Part shown: positions 8,925 to 16,188 of the stretch, one piece after another
Layout of the letters: each line of letters starts with the position of its first letter
Position numbering within the stretch: the stretch's first letter is position 1
DNA from: Ferrimonas aestuarii
GTDB taxonomy: Bacteria; Pseudomonadota; Gammaproteobacteria; Enterobacterales; Shewanellaceae
Assembly: GCF_005116665.1 (NCBI RefSeq)
Contig: NZ_SWCJ01000008.1
Span: forward strand, 88,341 to 152,340
Reading direction: 5' to 3'
Length of the DNA: 64,000 bases
The notes under the pieces: generated by a model
Seen by the model: only the letters and a program-made list of their open reading frames with translations
The model's database searches: none
Told to the model about the DNA's origin: nothing
Translations under genes and position numbers: made by a program

Positions 8925-9164
8925 CTAAGGTTCTACGCCACCTCGTTTACAGGGGATCTTCAGCTCTGAATAGTAGGGGGTTTGCTCTCCGAATTGGTAA
9001 CGACTGCCGGTGCAGAAGATGGTGAGATCGCCCACTTCGTTTTTCTTCGCCGAGGTTTCGTAATAGATCCGCTCAATGTAATGAGTGGGATAGAAGGCGG
9101 CAACGGCGGCACCAGCAAAGGCGGTACCAGCCAATAGCATGGCTACTAATGTCTTGTTTTTCAT
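8925..9164 (-). CDS. Small secreted protein, DUF6289-like
   Basis: 79 residues from ATG 9164. Longer in-frame starts exist, but this one gives a clean signal peptide MKNKTLVAMLLAGTAFAGAAVA and has AAGGA upstream. The mature part is only ~57 residues and includes ERIYYETSAKKNEVGDLTIFC, then a G-x-x-YQFG-x-x-TPYY block and a final PCKRGG. The layout (YY-x-x-x-A, FC-x-G, two Cys) resembles short secreted proteins grouped as DUF6289, some of which look like peptide precursors. Two cysteines could form one disulfide in the periplasm. Function unknown. It is flanked by a peroxiredoxin-like gene on the same strand, 174 bp upstream, and probably has its own promoter. Confidence 0.6.
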   Translation of the reverse strand: MKNKTLVAMLLAGTAFAGAAVAAFYPTHYIERIYYETSAKKNEVGDLTIFCTGSRYQFGEQTPYYSELKIPCKRGGVEP

Positions 9165-9338
9165 CGTTTGTTTTTCCTTGTTATCAACCCTGTCATTTTT
9201 AGCATCGCCGTTTGGAATAAACATGGCGTTATTGCCGCCAGTTGATGTGGGCCGTCGCAGAGGAAAAGCTTGGGGATAAGGCGTACGCCAGTGAAAGACA
9301 ATCGCCAAAGAGGGGGACTCTTTGGCGTTATTGCCGGA

Positions 9339-9902
9339 TTATCGGTATATGAGTTCGGAGTCTTGCTGCTGCCAGGTGCCGCGAATGGGGTAGTTGTTGT
9401 CAGGATCGCGAATCCACTTCAAACCACTGACTAAAGCGTCCAACTCAGGGCGTACGAAGGGGTTGTTGGAGATGTCCACCACATGCAGGTGGCCCTCTTC
9501 ATTGATCACAAATAGGCCGGGCTCAGGGAAGGCGTGGTCGGTTTCCTGCTCGCTGCGAGGCACCGAAATATAGACGCCCAGAGTCTTGAGCTGATCGGTG
9601 GTGAGTCCATAACCGATGGGGAAGGAGACCTCCAGTCGACTCAGGTGTTCTTGCACCTGCTCAAGGCTGTCTGCAGTTACCGCGATCACATCCACCTTGA
9701 TCGCGTTAAGTGCTTCTACGTGGGATTCCAGTGCGTTTAGGTATTTGGTGCATAGAGGGCAATGGCGGCCTCGGTAAACCACCACCAGTTGCCAGTCACA
9801 ATGTCCCCGTGGCACCCCTAGGGTGACCTCATCACCATTGAGAGTGGTGACCATAACATGGGGGAAGATGGCGCCAGCTTGCAGTTTGTTTTTCACATCC
9901 AT
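9339..9902 (-). CDS. Peroxiredoxin-like (AhpC/TSA family) protein
   Basis: 187 residues with a thioredoxin fold. VVYRGRHCPLCTKYLNALE contains a CPLC pair where peroxiredoxin-like proteins keep the peroxidatic or redox cysteine. It is followed by VDVIAVTADS and a PEPGLFVINEEGHLHVVDIS strand pair, typical of the AhpC/TSA (PRX-like2) family. The C-x-x-C spacing differs from classical 2-Cys peroxiredoxins (TxxC) and suggests a thiol-disulfide exchange or atypical peroxidase role. No signal peptide, so cytoplasmic. The start ATG is preceded by GAGGAAG with good spacing. It lies alone on the minus strand; substrate unknown. Confidence 0.8.
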   Translation of the reverse strand: MDVKNKLQAGAIFPHVMVTTLNGDEVTLGVPRGHCDWQLVVVYRGRHCPLCTKYLNALESHVEALNAIKVDVIAVTADSLEQVQEHLSRLEVSFPIGYGLTTDQLKTLGVYISVPRSEQETDHAFPEPGLFVINEEGHLHVVDISNNPFVRPELDALVSGLKWIRDPDNNYPIRGTWQQQDSELIYR

Positions 9903-10176
9903 AATGGCTTCCTCGGAGTTGCATCATCGGAGCGTGTATTGATAATCGGGTTCGCTATTCAGTGTGATAACAAAGATAACGCATTTCAATCAGTATACTT
10001 TTGGTAACCTAGTCCAGCGGTCGTTGACGTTATACCCGCAATGATGGATTAGCGATCAATTTTGGTGGGCTTCAGAGGCGTGATTTCCGCGAAGCTAAGT
10101 ATCAATTTAGACCTTGAGTTCGGCGTTTGAGAAATCGTACTGGGTTCCATAAGGACAGAAACGGTTAGGGAGGAAT

Positions 10177-10788
10177 ATGCAATCGGTAGTGTTTCAGGGC
10201 CGGCAGATCTGCCCCTCTAAAGTGGTGTGCATCGGTCGTAATTACGTCGAGCATGCCAAAGAGTTGGGCAATGAGGTGCCCAATGAGATGGTGGTGTTTT
10301 TAAAACCCAACTCCGCCATCGGGCAGACGCTATATAGCGAGCTGGACGAGCCGCTGCATTTTGAGACCGAGCTATGCCTGTTGATGGCTGAAGATGGTAT
10401 TGCGGCAGTGGCGGTGGGGCTGGACCTCACCAAGCGAGCGCTCCAAAGTAAATTAAAGGCTAAAGGGCTGCCTTGGGAGCGGGCTAAGGCGTTTGATTGC
10501 GCGGCGCTGTTCAGTGAGTTTGTTGCCATCGATTCCCTCGACTCGCCCATCGAAGTTAGGCTTGAGATAGATGGCGAACGTCGTCAGCAAGGGGACTCCA
10601 GCCAGATGTTGTTCTCACCACAGAGGATCGTAACTCAGCTTAGCCAATGGTTAACTTTGGAAGCGGGCGACATCATCATGACCGGCACCCCGAAAGGAGT
10701 TGGCGTTGTGCCTCAAGGGGCGGCGTTTGTGGCGAGTTTAAGTCAACATGGCCAGATGCTGGTCGAATCGAAATGGCACGCGCGTTAG
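10177..10788 (+). CDS. Fumarylacetoacetate hydrolase family protein (YcgM-like)
   Basis: 203 residues, compact and cytosolic. It has the FAH-family core: VVCIGRNYVEHAKELGNE at the start, HFETELCLLM supplying the acidic Mg2+/Mn2+ ligands, AKAFDCAALFS with the third ligand Asp, and GDIIMTGTPKGVG near the end. Members of this short YcgM/FAHD1-like clade act as acylpyruvases, oxaloacetate decarboxylases or tautomerases; sequence alone does not separate them. A strong AGGGAGGA ribosome binding site precedes the start. It is monocistronic, ending at a bidirectional terminator. Confidence 0.88.
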   Translation: MQSVVFQGRQICPSKVVCIGRNYVEHAKELGNEVPNEMVVFLKPNSAIGQTLYSELDEPLHFETELCLLMAEDGIAAVAVGLDLTKRALQSKLKAKGLPWERAKAFDCAALFSEFVAIDSLDSPIEVRLEIDGERRQQGDSSQMLFSPQRIVTQLSQWLTLEAGDIIMTGTPKGVGVVPQGAAFVASLSQHGQMLVESKWHAR

Positions 10789-10825
10789 TACATTGCACTA
10801 ATTAAAAGCTCAGACACCAAACACA

Positions 10826-10852
10826 AAAGCCACCGGCATTGCAGGTGGCTTT
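10826..10852. terminator. Bidirectional terminator between FAH gene and tetraheme gene
   Basis: AAAGCCACC (10826-10834) pairs exactly with GGTGGCTTT (10844-10852) over a 9-nt loop. T/A-rich sequence on both sides suits the two convergent genes. Confidence 0.75.
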
Positions 10853-10880
10853 ATTCAAAGAACAATCAAGGTAGTGATTA

Positions 10881-12935
10881 TTACTTAGGCTGGTGACAGG
10901 TCATACAGGAATATGTTCCAGGGAAGCTCTTACTCAGGCTGTAAGCGTTGTTGTGCGGTACCCACAGTGGCCCAAATAGTTCTATCTCACCATCGAGGGC
11001 GGTTGGCGCGCGTGGCACGTAGTGCTGACCGGTTTCGTAGTGAGGTTCGCCAAAGTAGTAAGAGACAGTGTCGTGGTTGCTGCGGTTGTCATCGGGTTGC
11101 AACAGGAACTGCGCGCTGGCTTCACCATGATTTGGCATCACTGCCGCGTAATCTTGGTTAGCGTCATTCTTCGCGTTGTGGCAGAAGCTACAACGTGTCT
11201 CCTGATTGTGACGAGCGGTGGCTCCGTTGCTACCGTGGCAGGTCGCGCAGTAGTGAGGTTGCTGCACATCGAAACCGTCAGCAGTATTGATTGGCCAAGA
11301 GGCACCGCCGTGACCATTCGGATCCCGTTGTTCGTTGTGACATTGAGTACAATCGGCAATTTTCCAACCAAAGTGGCTCGAATCCAGAACTGGGGCATTG
11401 CCTACCGGGTTGGACTCGGTTGCCGGAATCAAGGTTCTCAGAACCGCAGTGGAGCACTTTCCGCCCTTACAAGAATTAATGTCGTAGTTGCCAAAGTCAC
11501 TGCGCAGCAGCTTATCTTGGTCTACAAACACCTGCAGTTGTTTATCCGCATCCAGCTCGTTGCCGATAATCTGTTGGAATCCTAGAAACAGGAAGTCAAC
11601 GCCGTAGTTGTTTACTGCGGTGTAGTGGTCGGTGTTGGTCATGTAACCACCGCTGCCGTTATGCTGGTTGAACCAGCGATCACACTCGGCTTTACCTAAT
11701 GTCCACATGCCGGTTCCACCGATGGCTGCGGATGGCCCGCCTTGGTCGTTCATGTGCATGCAGTTTGGGTTAGTGCTGAAATCACCTAACATGCTTCCAG
11801 GGTTCTGAATCAGGCGACCGAACCAGTTGCCAAAACCACCACCTTGACCCAGAGGGCCTTTAGACAGAACAAAGCTGTTGAAAGGAACACCAGTGCTTAA
11901 GGTTGGCCAGAAGCTGAATCCAAGATCCACATCGTAATCGGCAGCGGCACTTAGGAAGTAATCCATGCCGATAATCACGCCAGGCTGGAATACATCGCTG
12001 CGTAAATTGAATGGGCGTACCTCAATCTGTGTGGCAATGATGCCGCTGTCCCCGGGTGACGCATCTGGGTGGTCATCAACGATCAGACGAAGTGCATCGG
12101 CAAAGACTTTGCCTCCGTTTTTGGCCTTTTTATCGATTTCGTGTTTCCATGCCAAGGTACGGCGACCTTTCATGGCTTCTGAGGTGGGTAAGAATCGAAC
12201 CACGTCACCGGTTTTCAACCAGTATTCGTCCATGCGGCTGTACATGTGGAAGGTAAGGCCACCAAAGTAATCTTTGTTGTCGCCATTGGAGGCCATCAAT
12301 TGGAAGTGCCACAGATCGCTGTTTGAATGCACGCCATCATTGGTGAAGTCACCGTCGCCATTTTGATCCCAGGACAGGGTGAATTCATGGGTTTTGTATT
12401 CTGAATCGGTAGGCTTAATGACATTGTCAAAACGCAGATCGCTGCGGGTTGCAACGAAGTATCGAAGCAGGTCAAAGACCGAGTAGTGGCCTTCTACGAA
12501 GATATCTGGGCGAGCCGTTCCGGCCCCAAGGCCATCGGGGTTGGTCTTTAGGACGCGGTCAATTTCACTGCCTAGTGTACTGACTTGAAGTCCTAACTCT
12601 ACGCGTGCGCCGGCTTCTGAGGAATCCCAACGGTTGATCCAACCGTCGCCATTGAGATCGTAACTCATGTCACCTTGCTGGGCGAGGGCTGAACCTTGGT
12701 TAATGTACTGAATGACTTTCTCTTCGCTTTCGCCAAAAAAGACATCAAACTTACCCGCGACCATTGGTGAGTTAAAGCTCTCAGAATACGGGGTTTCGAT
12801 GTAGTTCCAGGCTTCATTTTTTGGTTTATCGACAGGGGGCTCCGGCACTTCTGGCGTTGAGCTACTGTCAGAACCACAGCCTGCCAGACCAAAACAAAGC
12901 AGGGCTGGCAATAAGGAATAACGTTTTCTCATCAT
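10881..12935 (-). CDS. Tetraheme c-type cytochrome lipoprotein
   Basis: About 684 residues. A lipobox (FGLAGC, Cys about residue 20) predicts an anchored envelope lipoprotein. The last ~150 residues carry four CXXCH heme motifs: CTQCH, CATCH, CSFCH and the terminal CMTCH. The ~510-residue N-terminal part has no heme site. It contains two Ca-loop-like stretches, DLNGDGWINRWD and WDQNGDGDFTND, and several Cys that may pair. The family is not one I can name; it is not a canonical MtrC/OmcA decaheme or a standard tetraheme CctA/NapC. The role is probably electron transfer at the periplasmic or outer-membrane face, with the large N-domain binding a substrate or surface. ATG 12935 has AGGA at proper spacing; an ATG 6 bp earlier lies too close to it. 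A LuxR-type regulator lies upstream on the same strand. Confidence 0.8.
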   Translation of the reverse strand: MMRKRYSLLPALLCFGLAGCGSDSSSTPEVPEPPVDKPKNEAWNYIETPYSESFNSPMVAGKFDVFFGESEEKVIQYINQGSALAQQGDMSYDLNGDGWINRWDSSEAGARVELGLQVSTLGSEIDRVLKTNPDGLGAGTARPDIFVEGHYSVFDLLRYFVATRSDLRFDNVIKPTDSEYKTHEFTLSWDQNGDGDFTNDGVHSNSDLWHFQLMASNGDNKDYFGGLTFHMYSRMDEYWLKTGDVVRFLPTSEAMKGRRTLAWKHEIDKKAKNGGKVFADALRLIVDDHPDASPGDSGIIATQIEVRPFNLRSDVFQPGVIIGMDYFLSAAADYDVDLGFSFWPTLSTGVPFNSFVLSKGPLGQGGGFGNWFGRLIQNPGSMLGDFSTNPNCMHMNDQGGPSAAIGGTGMWTLGKAECDRWFNQHNGSGGYMTNTDHYTAVNNYGVDFLFLGFQQIIGNELDADKQLQVFVDQDKLLRSDFGNYDINSCKGGKCSTAVLRTLIPATESNPVGNAPVLDSSHFGWKIADCTQCHNEQRDPNGHGGASWPINTADGFDVQQPHYCATCHGSNGATARHNQETRCSFCHNAKNDANQDYAAVMPNHGEASAQFLLQPDDNRSNHDTVSYYFGEPHYETGQHYVPRAPTALDGEIELFGPLWVPHNNAYSLSKSFPGTYSCMTCHQPK

Positions 12936-13044
12936 TCTCATTTCCTATTGTGTTTCATAGTTAATTAAGTGTTTTAGATTTTTATAATCTATTTTTGGGT
13001 GGGGTTTAAAATTTAAAGATATTGTGAATAAAACTTGATAAGTA

Positions 13045-13695
13045 CTATACCCAGCCTAAATTCTTGGCTTCAAAAATAAGGTTTGGCTTATTGGTCGCAC
13101 CGAGTTTCTGTTTGGCAATGGATAAATGATAATCAACACCGCGATTGGTTAAATGCAGTACATCAGCTATCTCATTTGAATTTAGTCCCAGTGCAGTCAT
13201 TTTTAATACCTGCAGTGTTTTTTGCTTTAAATTGGGTAAGTCATTATTCACTGGGCCCTTTTTTAAAATGGTATCTCTGACCAGTTTTAACACTGAGGTT
13301 GTGGTTAACTTCTCTGCGTGTCGACATTGGCTTATCGCGATGACAACGTAGCCCACAATAGAGTGACTGTCGGTAGCATAGACGGCAAAGGTTTGAATGG
13401 GCGCAGTTTGGCCGTTGATGGTCATTTTACTAAGTTTGTTTCCAAACTCACTAACACCAAGAATGATCCTCGCACCAGCCTTCCTTAGTGCTGGATCAGA
13501 TACCCACATTGCTGAAATAAGTGATTGTTCAACCATGTTTATTTGGATTTCTTTGACCTGGTATGGGTAAGAGGCATGCTCATTTTTAGTACTGAAGAAA
13601 ATCCAGTTTGTTGTTGATGACATAACCGCGCTGTGCCTTAGTGATTCGATGGTGAGTATTGTAGGTAAACTGGCAAAGGGTTTTAGGGTGACCAT
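13045..13695 (-). CDS. LuxR-family transcriptional regulator
   Basis: About 216 residues. The last ~65 form a GerE/LuxR helix-turn-helix: LKQKTLQVLKMTALGLNSNE, then IADVLHLTNRGVDYHLSIAK and QKLGATNKPNLIFEA. The N-terminal ~140 residues have the size of an autoinducer-binding or sensing domain, but I see no conserved acyl-homoserine-lactone residues clearly enough to claim a quorum-sensing receptor. No luxI-type gene is nearby. It lies 109 bp upstream of the tetraheme lipoprotein gene on the same strand, so it may control that gene. ATG 13695 is chosen over TTG 13701; the ribosome binding site is weak. Confidence 0.8.
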   Translation of the reverse strand: MVTLKPFASLPTILTIESLRHSAVMSSTTNWIFFSTKNEHASYPYQVKEIQINMVEQSLISAMWVSDPALRKAGARIILGVSEFGNKLSKMTINGQTAPIQTFAVYATDSHSIVGYVVIAISQCRHAEKLTTTSVLKLVRDTILKKGPVNNDLPNLKQKTLQVLKMTALGLNSNEIADVLHLTNRGVDYHLSIAKQKLGATNKPNLIFEAKNLGWV

Positions 13696-13701
13696 TCGCA
13701 A

Positions 13702-14055
13702 GACTCTCGATGACAGAATTTATCGCTCACAGTTATGTGACCTATATTGTGATTCTTGCGGTTGTTTGATGTTGGTCCTTACCGAAATTGCGAAAATGTG
13801 TGCGCTCGATCACTTTGTATGAGTTATCACAGCTCTGAAGGTGGCAAAAAGTGGAGAATCTCTCCATCTGCTCGGCGGGTGTATAAGCATGGCGATTCAT
13901 TGATAAGCTATTTAACTTCAATGTTTTACATTTTTTTGCATGGTGTTGGAGAGGAGGTGGATTAGGTTGGTACTGATGTCGCTGATATTTAGAGTTTAAT
14001 CATTAAAGTGGTAACCTGAGCCTATAATAGCGGTAGCACTCTTTGAGTACCGATA
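13702..14055. other. Non-coding gap between divergent LuxR and TetR genes
   Basis: About 350 bp, AT-rich, separating divergent regulators. The only open frame here (13756-13965, 69 codons) has no convincing ribosome binding site and no recognisable protein features, so I do not call it. A TATAAT hexamer at 14023-14028, 28 bp before the first possible TetR start, is a likely -10 for that gene; no good -35 was found. Confidence 0.5.
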
Positions 14056-14076
14056 ATGACGATAGTTGGACGAAAA

Positions 14077-14769
14077 ATGTTTGATAAAATTCAGATTCGG
14101 AAAATAAAAATTGCTAAAGCTGCGATGAAAATAATTCGAGAGCAGGGGTACTTGCAACTTTCAATGAATGAGCTTGCGAAGACAGTAGGCGTAACGGCTG
14201 GAACCTTATATCGTACGTTTGCATCGAAAGATGATCTATTGGTTTTTCTTTTTAGCTCAATCATTGGCACTTTGGCAGATTCAATGTTCAAATTTAATCG
14301 AATGGATCTTTCTGCCAAAGAAAAGATAGTCTGTTGTCATTGTTATCAATTTTATCTACGACAGTTTCATCCGGATACCGCCTCTTTAGATCTTATTGGT
14401 ACCAATAAGGTGATTTTTGAGCACGCTAAGCCGGAAACCAAAGCTAAGTTTCAGCAAATTTTTGATTTATCTTCGTCACGTTTTAGAAAACAATTTTCCG
14501 ACTTGTTAGAGAGCGGCAAGGTGATTGCTGATCATGAGTTGGCGTTTCGGGTACTCCGACAGATCACCTTGATCGGGCGAGGGGGGATGCTCGTTTCCAA
14601 TCACGCGTTTATTGCCGCGAATGTATTTAAAGTGGAAGATCTCATCGATCTGTTTTGTCTGACTCTCGATCAGCTAGATTGGCAGGATGGGGAAGGCCGA
14701 GCAGACAAACGTCTGATTTTGTTAGCGATGCGTTCAGAGGTCGAGCAATCGTCGTCTGAGCTTTGGTGA
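14077..14769 (+). CDS. TetR/AcrR-family transcriptional regulator
   Basis: About 230 residues. The N-terminal helix-turn-helix is typical of TetR: AAMKIIREQGYLQLSMNELA followed by KTVGVTAGTLYRTFASKDDL. The C-terminal ligand-binding region (about 70-220) is poorly conserved, as usual, so the effector is not predictable. ATG 14077 has a TGGA box at 6 bp; ATG 14056 would add seven residues without a ribosome binding site. It lies 200 bp upstream of, and co-oriented with, a four-gene acyl-CoA degradation operon. By analogy with FadR/PsrA-type TetR repressors it is a plausible acyl-CoA-responsive regulator of that operon (inference). A near-palindrome at 14820-14833 in between could be an operator. 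Confidence 0.85.
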   Translation: MFDKIQIRKIKIAKAAMKIIREQGYLQLSMNELAKTVGVTAGTLYRTFASKDDLLVFLFSSIIGTLADSMFKFNRMDLSAKEKIVCCHCYQFYLRQFHPDTASLDLIGTNKVIFEHAKPETKAKFQQIFDLSSSRFRKQFSDLLESGKVIADHELAFRVLRQITLIGRGGMLVSNHAFIAANVFKVEDLIDLFCLTLDQLDWQDGEGRADKRLILLAMRSEVEQSSSELW

Positions 14770-14819
14770 TGGGGACCTGCGAGGAATAAAGCGAGCATTC
14801 ATGAGAGTCAAGAGCGCAT

Positions 14820-14833
14820 TCAACGACCGTTGA
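14820..14833. promoter_or_regulatory. Inverted repeat between TetR gene and acyl-CoA operon
   Basis: TCAACG-AC-CGTTGA: 6-bp arms with a 2-bp centre, about 60 bp upstream of a consensus -35 box. Size and position are compatible with an operator for the adjacent TetR regulator; this is inference. Confidence 0.3.
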
Positions 14834-14893
14834 GGGTATTAAAGCGACCCGACTAAGACCTTCATGCATTGACGACAAGGAAAGTCACTGCTT

Positions 14894-14922
14894 TTGACAA
14901 TAAAGGTCATTATCAACATTCA
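14894..14922 (+). promoter_or_regulatory. Candidate sigma-70 promoter of the acyl-CoA operon
   Basis: A perfect TTGACA (14894-14899) is followed after 17 bp by CATTCA (14917-14922), a weak -10. Transcription would start about 40 bp before the thiolase start. A weak -10 with a strong -35 suits a regulated promoter. Confidence 0.45.
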
Positions 14923-14969
14923 ATACCTTGCCTAGAGTGAAGACAACGATTTCACTGCAAGGAATGCTC

Positions 14970-16178
14970 ATGTCTCAAGACGCTTTCATCTTCGATGCCA
15001 TTCGCACCCCCAGAGGGCGGGGAAAAGCGAATGGCTCACTTCATGAAGTTAAACCCATTTCGCTGTTAACTGGCCTGCTAAAGGAGCTTGAGCACCGTAA
15101 CGGTTTCGACACCCAAGATGTGGACGACATCGTCCTAGGTTGCGTTACCGCCGTGGGCGATCAAGGGGCAGATATTGCTAAAACCGCAGCGCTGGCAGCA
15201 GGTTGGAATGACGATGTGGCCGGCGTGACCTTAAATCGATTCTGCGCCTCTGGCCTTGAGGCGGTTAATACGGCGGCGATGAAGGTACGCTCTGGCTTTG
15301 AGCAGTTAGTGGTGGCTGGCGGAGTTGAATCGATGTCTCGGGTGCCCATGGGCTCCGATGGCGGCGCTTGGGCACAGGATCCGCAAACGAACATGAACAC
15401 CGGTTTTATGCCCCAAGGCATCGGTGCCGATCTGATTGCCACTTTAGAGGGCTTTAGTCGAGAGCAGGTGGATGCCTTTGCCGTCGCCTCTCATCAGAAG
15501 GCCGCTGCGGCGTGGCAGCGGGGCGCTTTCACCAACTCCATCGTGCCGGTAAAAGATCAAAATGGGCTGACGATATTGGATAAGGACGAATTTATCCGTC
15601 CCGATTCCAATATGCAGACCCTCTCTGGGCTTAAGCCGTCATTTCAGGCTCTAGGTGAGATGGGGTTTGACTCTGTGGCTCGCGAAAAGTACCCCCAGGT
15701 AGAACGCATTAATCACATCCATACCCCTGCAAACTCCTCCGGCATCGTTGATGGTGCGGCCTTGGTATTGGTAGGCTCAAAAGCGATGGGTGAAAAGTAT
15801 GGCCTTAAACCTCGGGCCAAGATCACCGCAACCGCAGTGGTGGGCACCGATGCCACCATCATGTTAACCGGCCCAGCTCCTGCGGCCAGAAAAGCCCTGA
15901 AAATTGCGGGGCTGAACGTGGATGATATCGATCTGTTTGAGGTTAATGAAGCCTTTGCCTCGGTGGTGATGAGGTTTCAAAAAGAGCTTGGGGTGGGTGA
16001 CGATAAAGTCAACGTCAATGGCGGCGCTATCGCCATGGGGCATCCACTAGGGGCCACAGGAGCGATGATTTTGGGCACCTTGGTGGACGAACTGGAAGCT
16101 CGGGATCTTAAGCGCGGCCTGGCCACTTTGTGTGTCGGTGGCGGCATGGGCATCGCCACCATCATCGAACGTGTTTAA
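14970..16178 (+). CDS. Acetyl-CoA C-acyltransferase (thiolase, FadA/FadI-like)
   Basis: 402 residues, a degradative thiolase that cleaves 3-ketoacyl-CoA with CoA to release acetyl-CoA in the last step of beta-oxidation. The catalytic set is complete: nucleophile Cys92 ([10 protein letters not shown]), His358 ([14 protein letters not shown]) and Cys388 (TLCVGGGMG). VNEAFASV, with the conserved Asn, lies between them. Start ATG 14970 is preceded by AAGGA; an in-frame TTG upstream is not needed. First gene of a tightly spaced operon with the multifunctional enzyme 10 bp downstream. The thiolase-first order is the reverse of E. coli fadBA. Length and motifs fit acetyl-CoA acetyltransferase/FadI equally, so the chain-length preference is open. 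Confidence 0.93.
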   Translation: MSQDAFIFDAIRTPRGRGKANGSLHEVKPISLLTGLLKELEHRNGFDTQDVDDIVLGCVTAVGDQGADIAKTAALAAGWNDDVAGVTLNRFCASGLEAVNTAAMKVRSGFEQLVVAGGVESMSRVPMGSDGGAWAQDPQTNMNTGFMPQGIGADLIATLEGFSREQVDAFAVASHQKAAAAWQRGAFTNSIVPVKDQNGLTILDKDEFIRPDSNMQTLSGLKPSFQALGEMGFDSVAREKYPQVERINHIHTPANSSGIVDGAALVLVGSKAMGEKYGLKPRAKITATAVVGTDATIMLTGPAPAARKALKIAGLNVDDIDLFEVNEAFASVVMRFQKELGVGDDKVNVNGGAIAMGHPLGATGAMILGTLVDELEARDLKRGLATLCVGGGMGIATIIERV

Positions 16179-16188
16179 AGGAGTGAAC

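Noticed and set aside
11022..11585. 187-codon rightward frame inside the tetraheme lipoprotein gene
   Set aside because: Lies antisense to the heme region of a well supported gene and has no domain or ribosome binding site.
13756..13965. 69-codon open frame between the LuxR and TetR genes
   Set aside because: No convincing ribosome binding site, atypical composition and no protein features; it lies in an AT-rich divergent control region.
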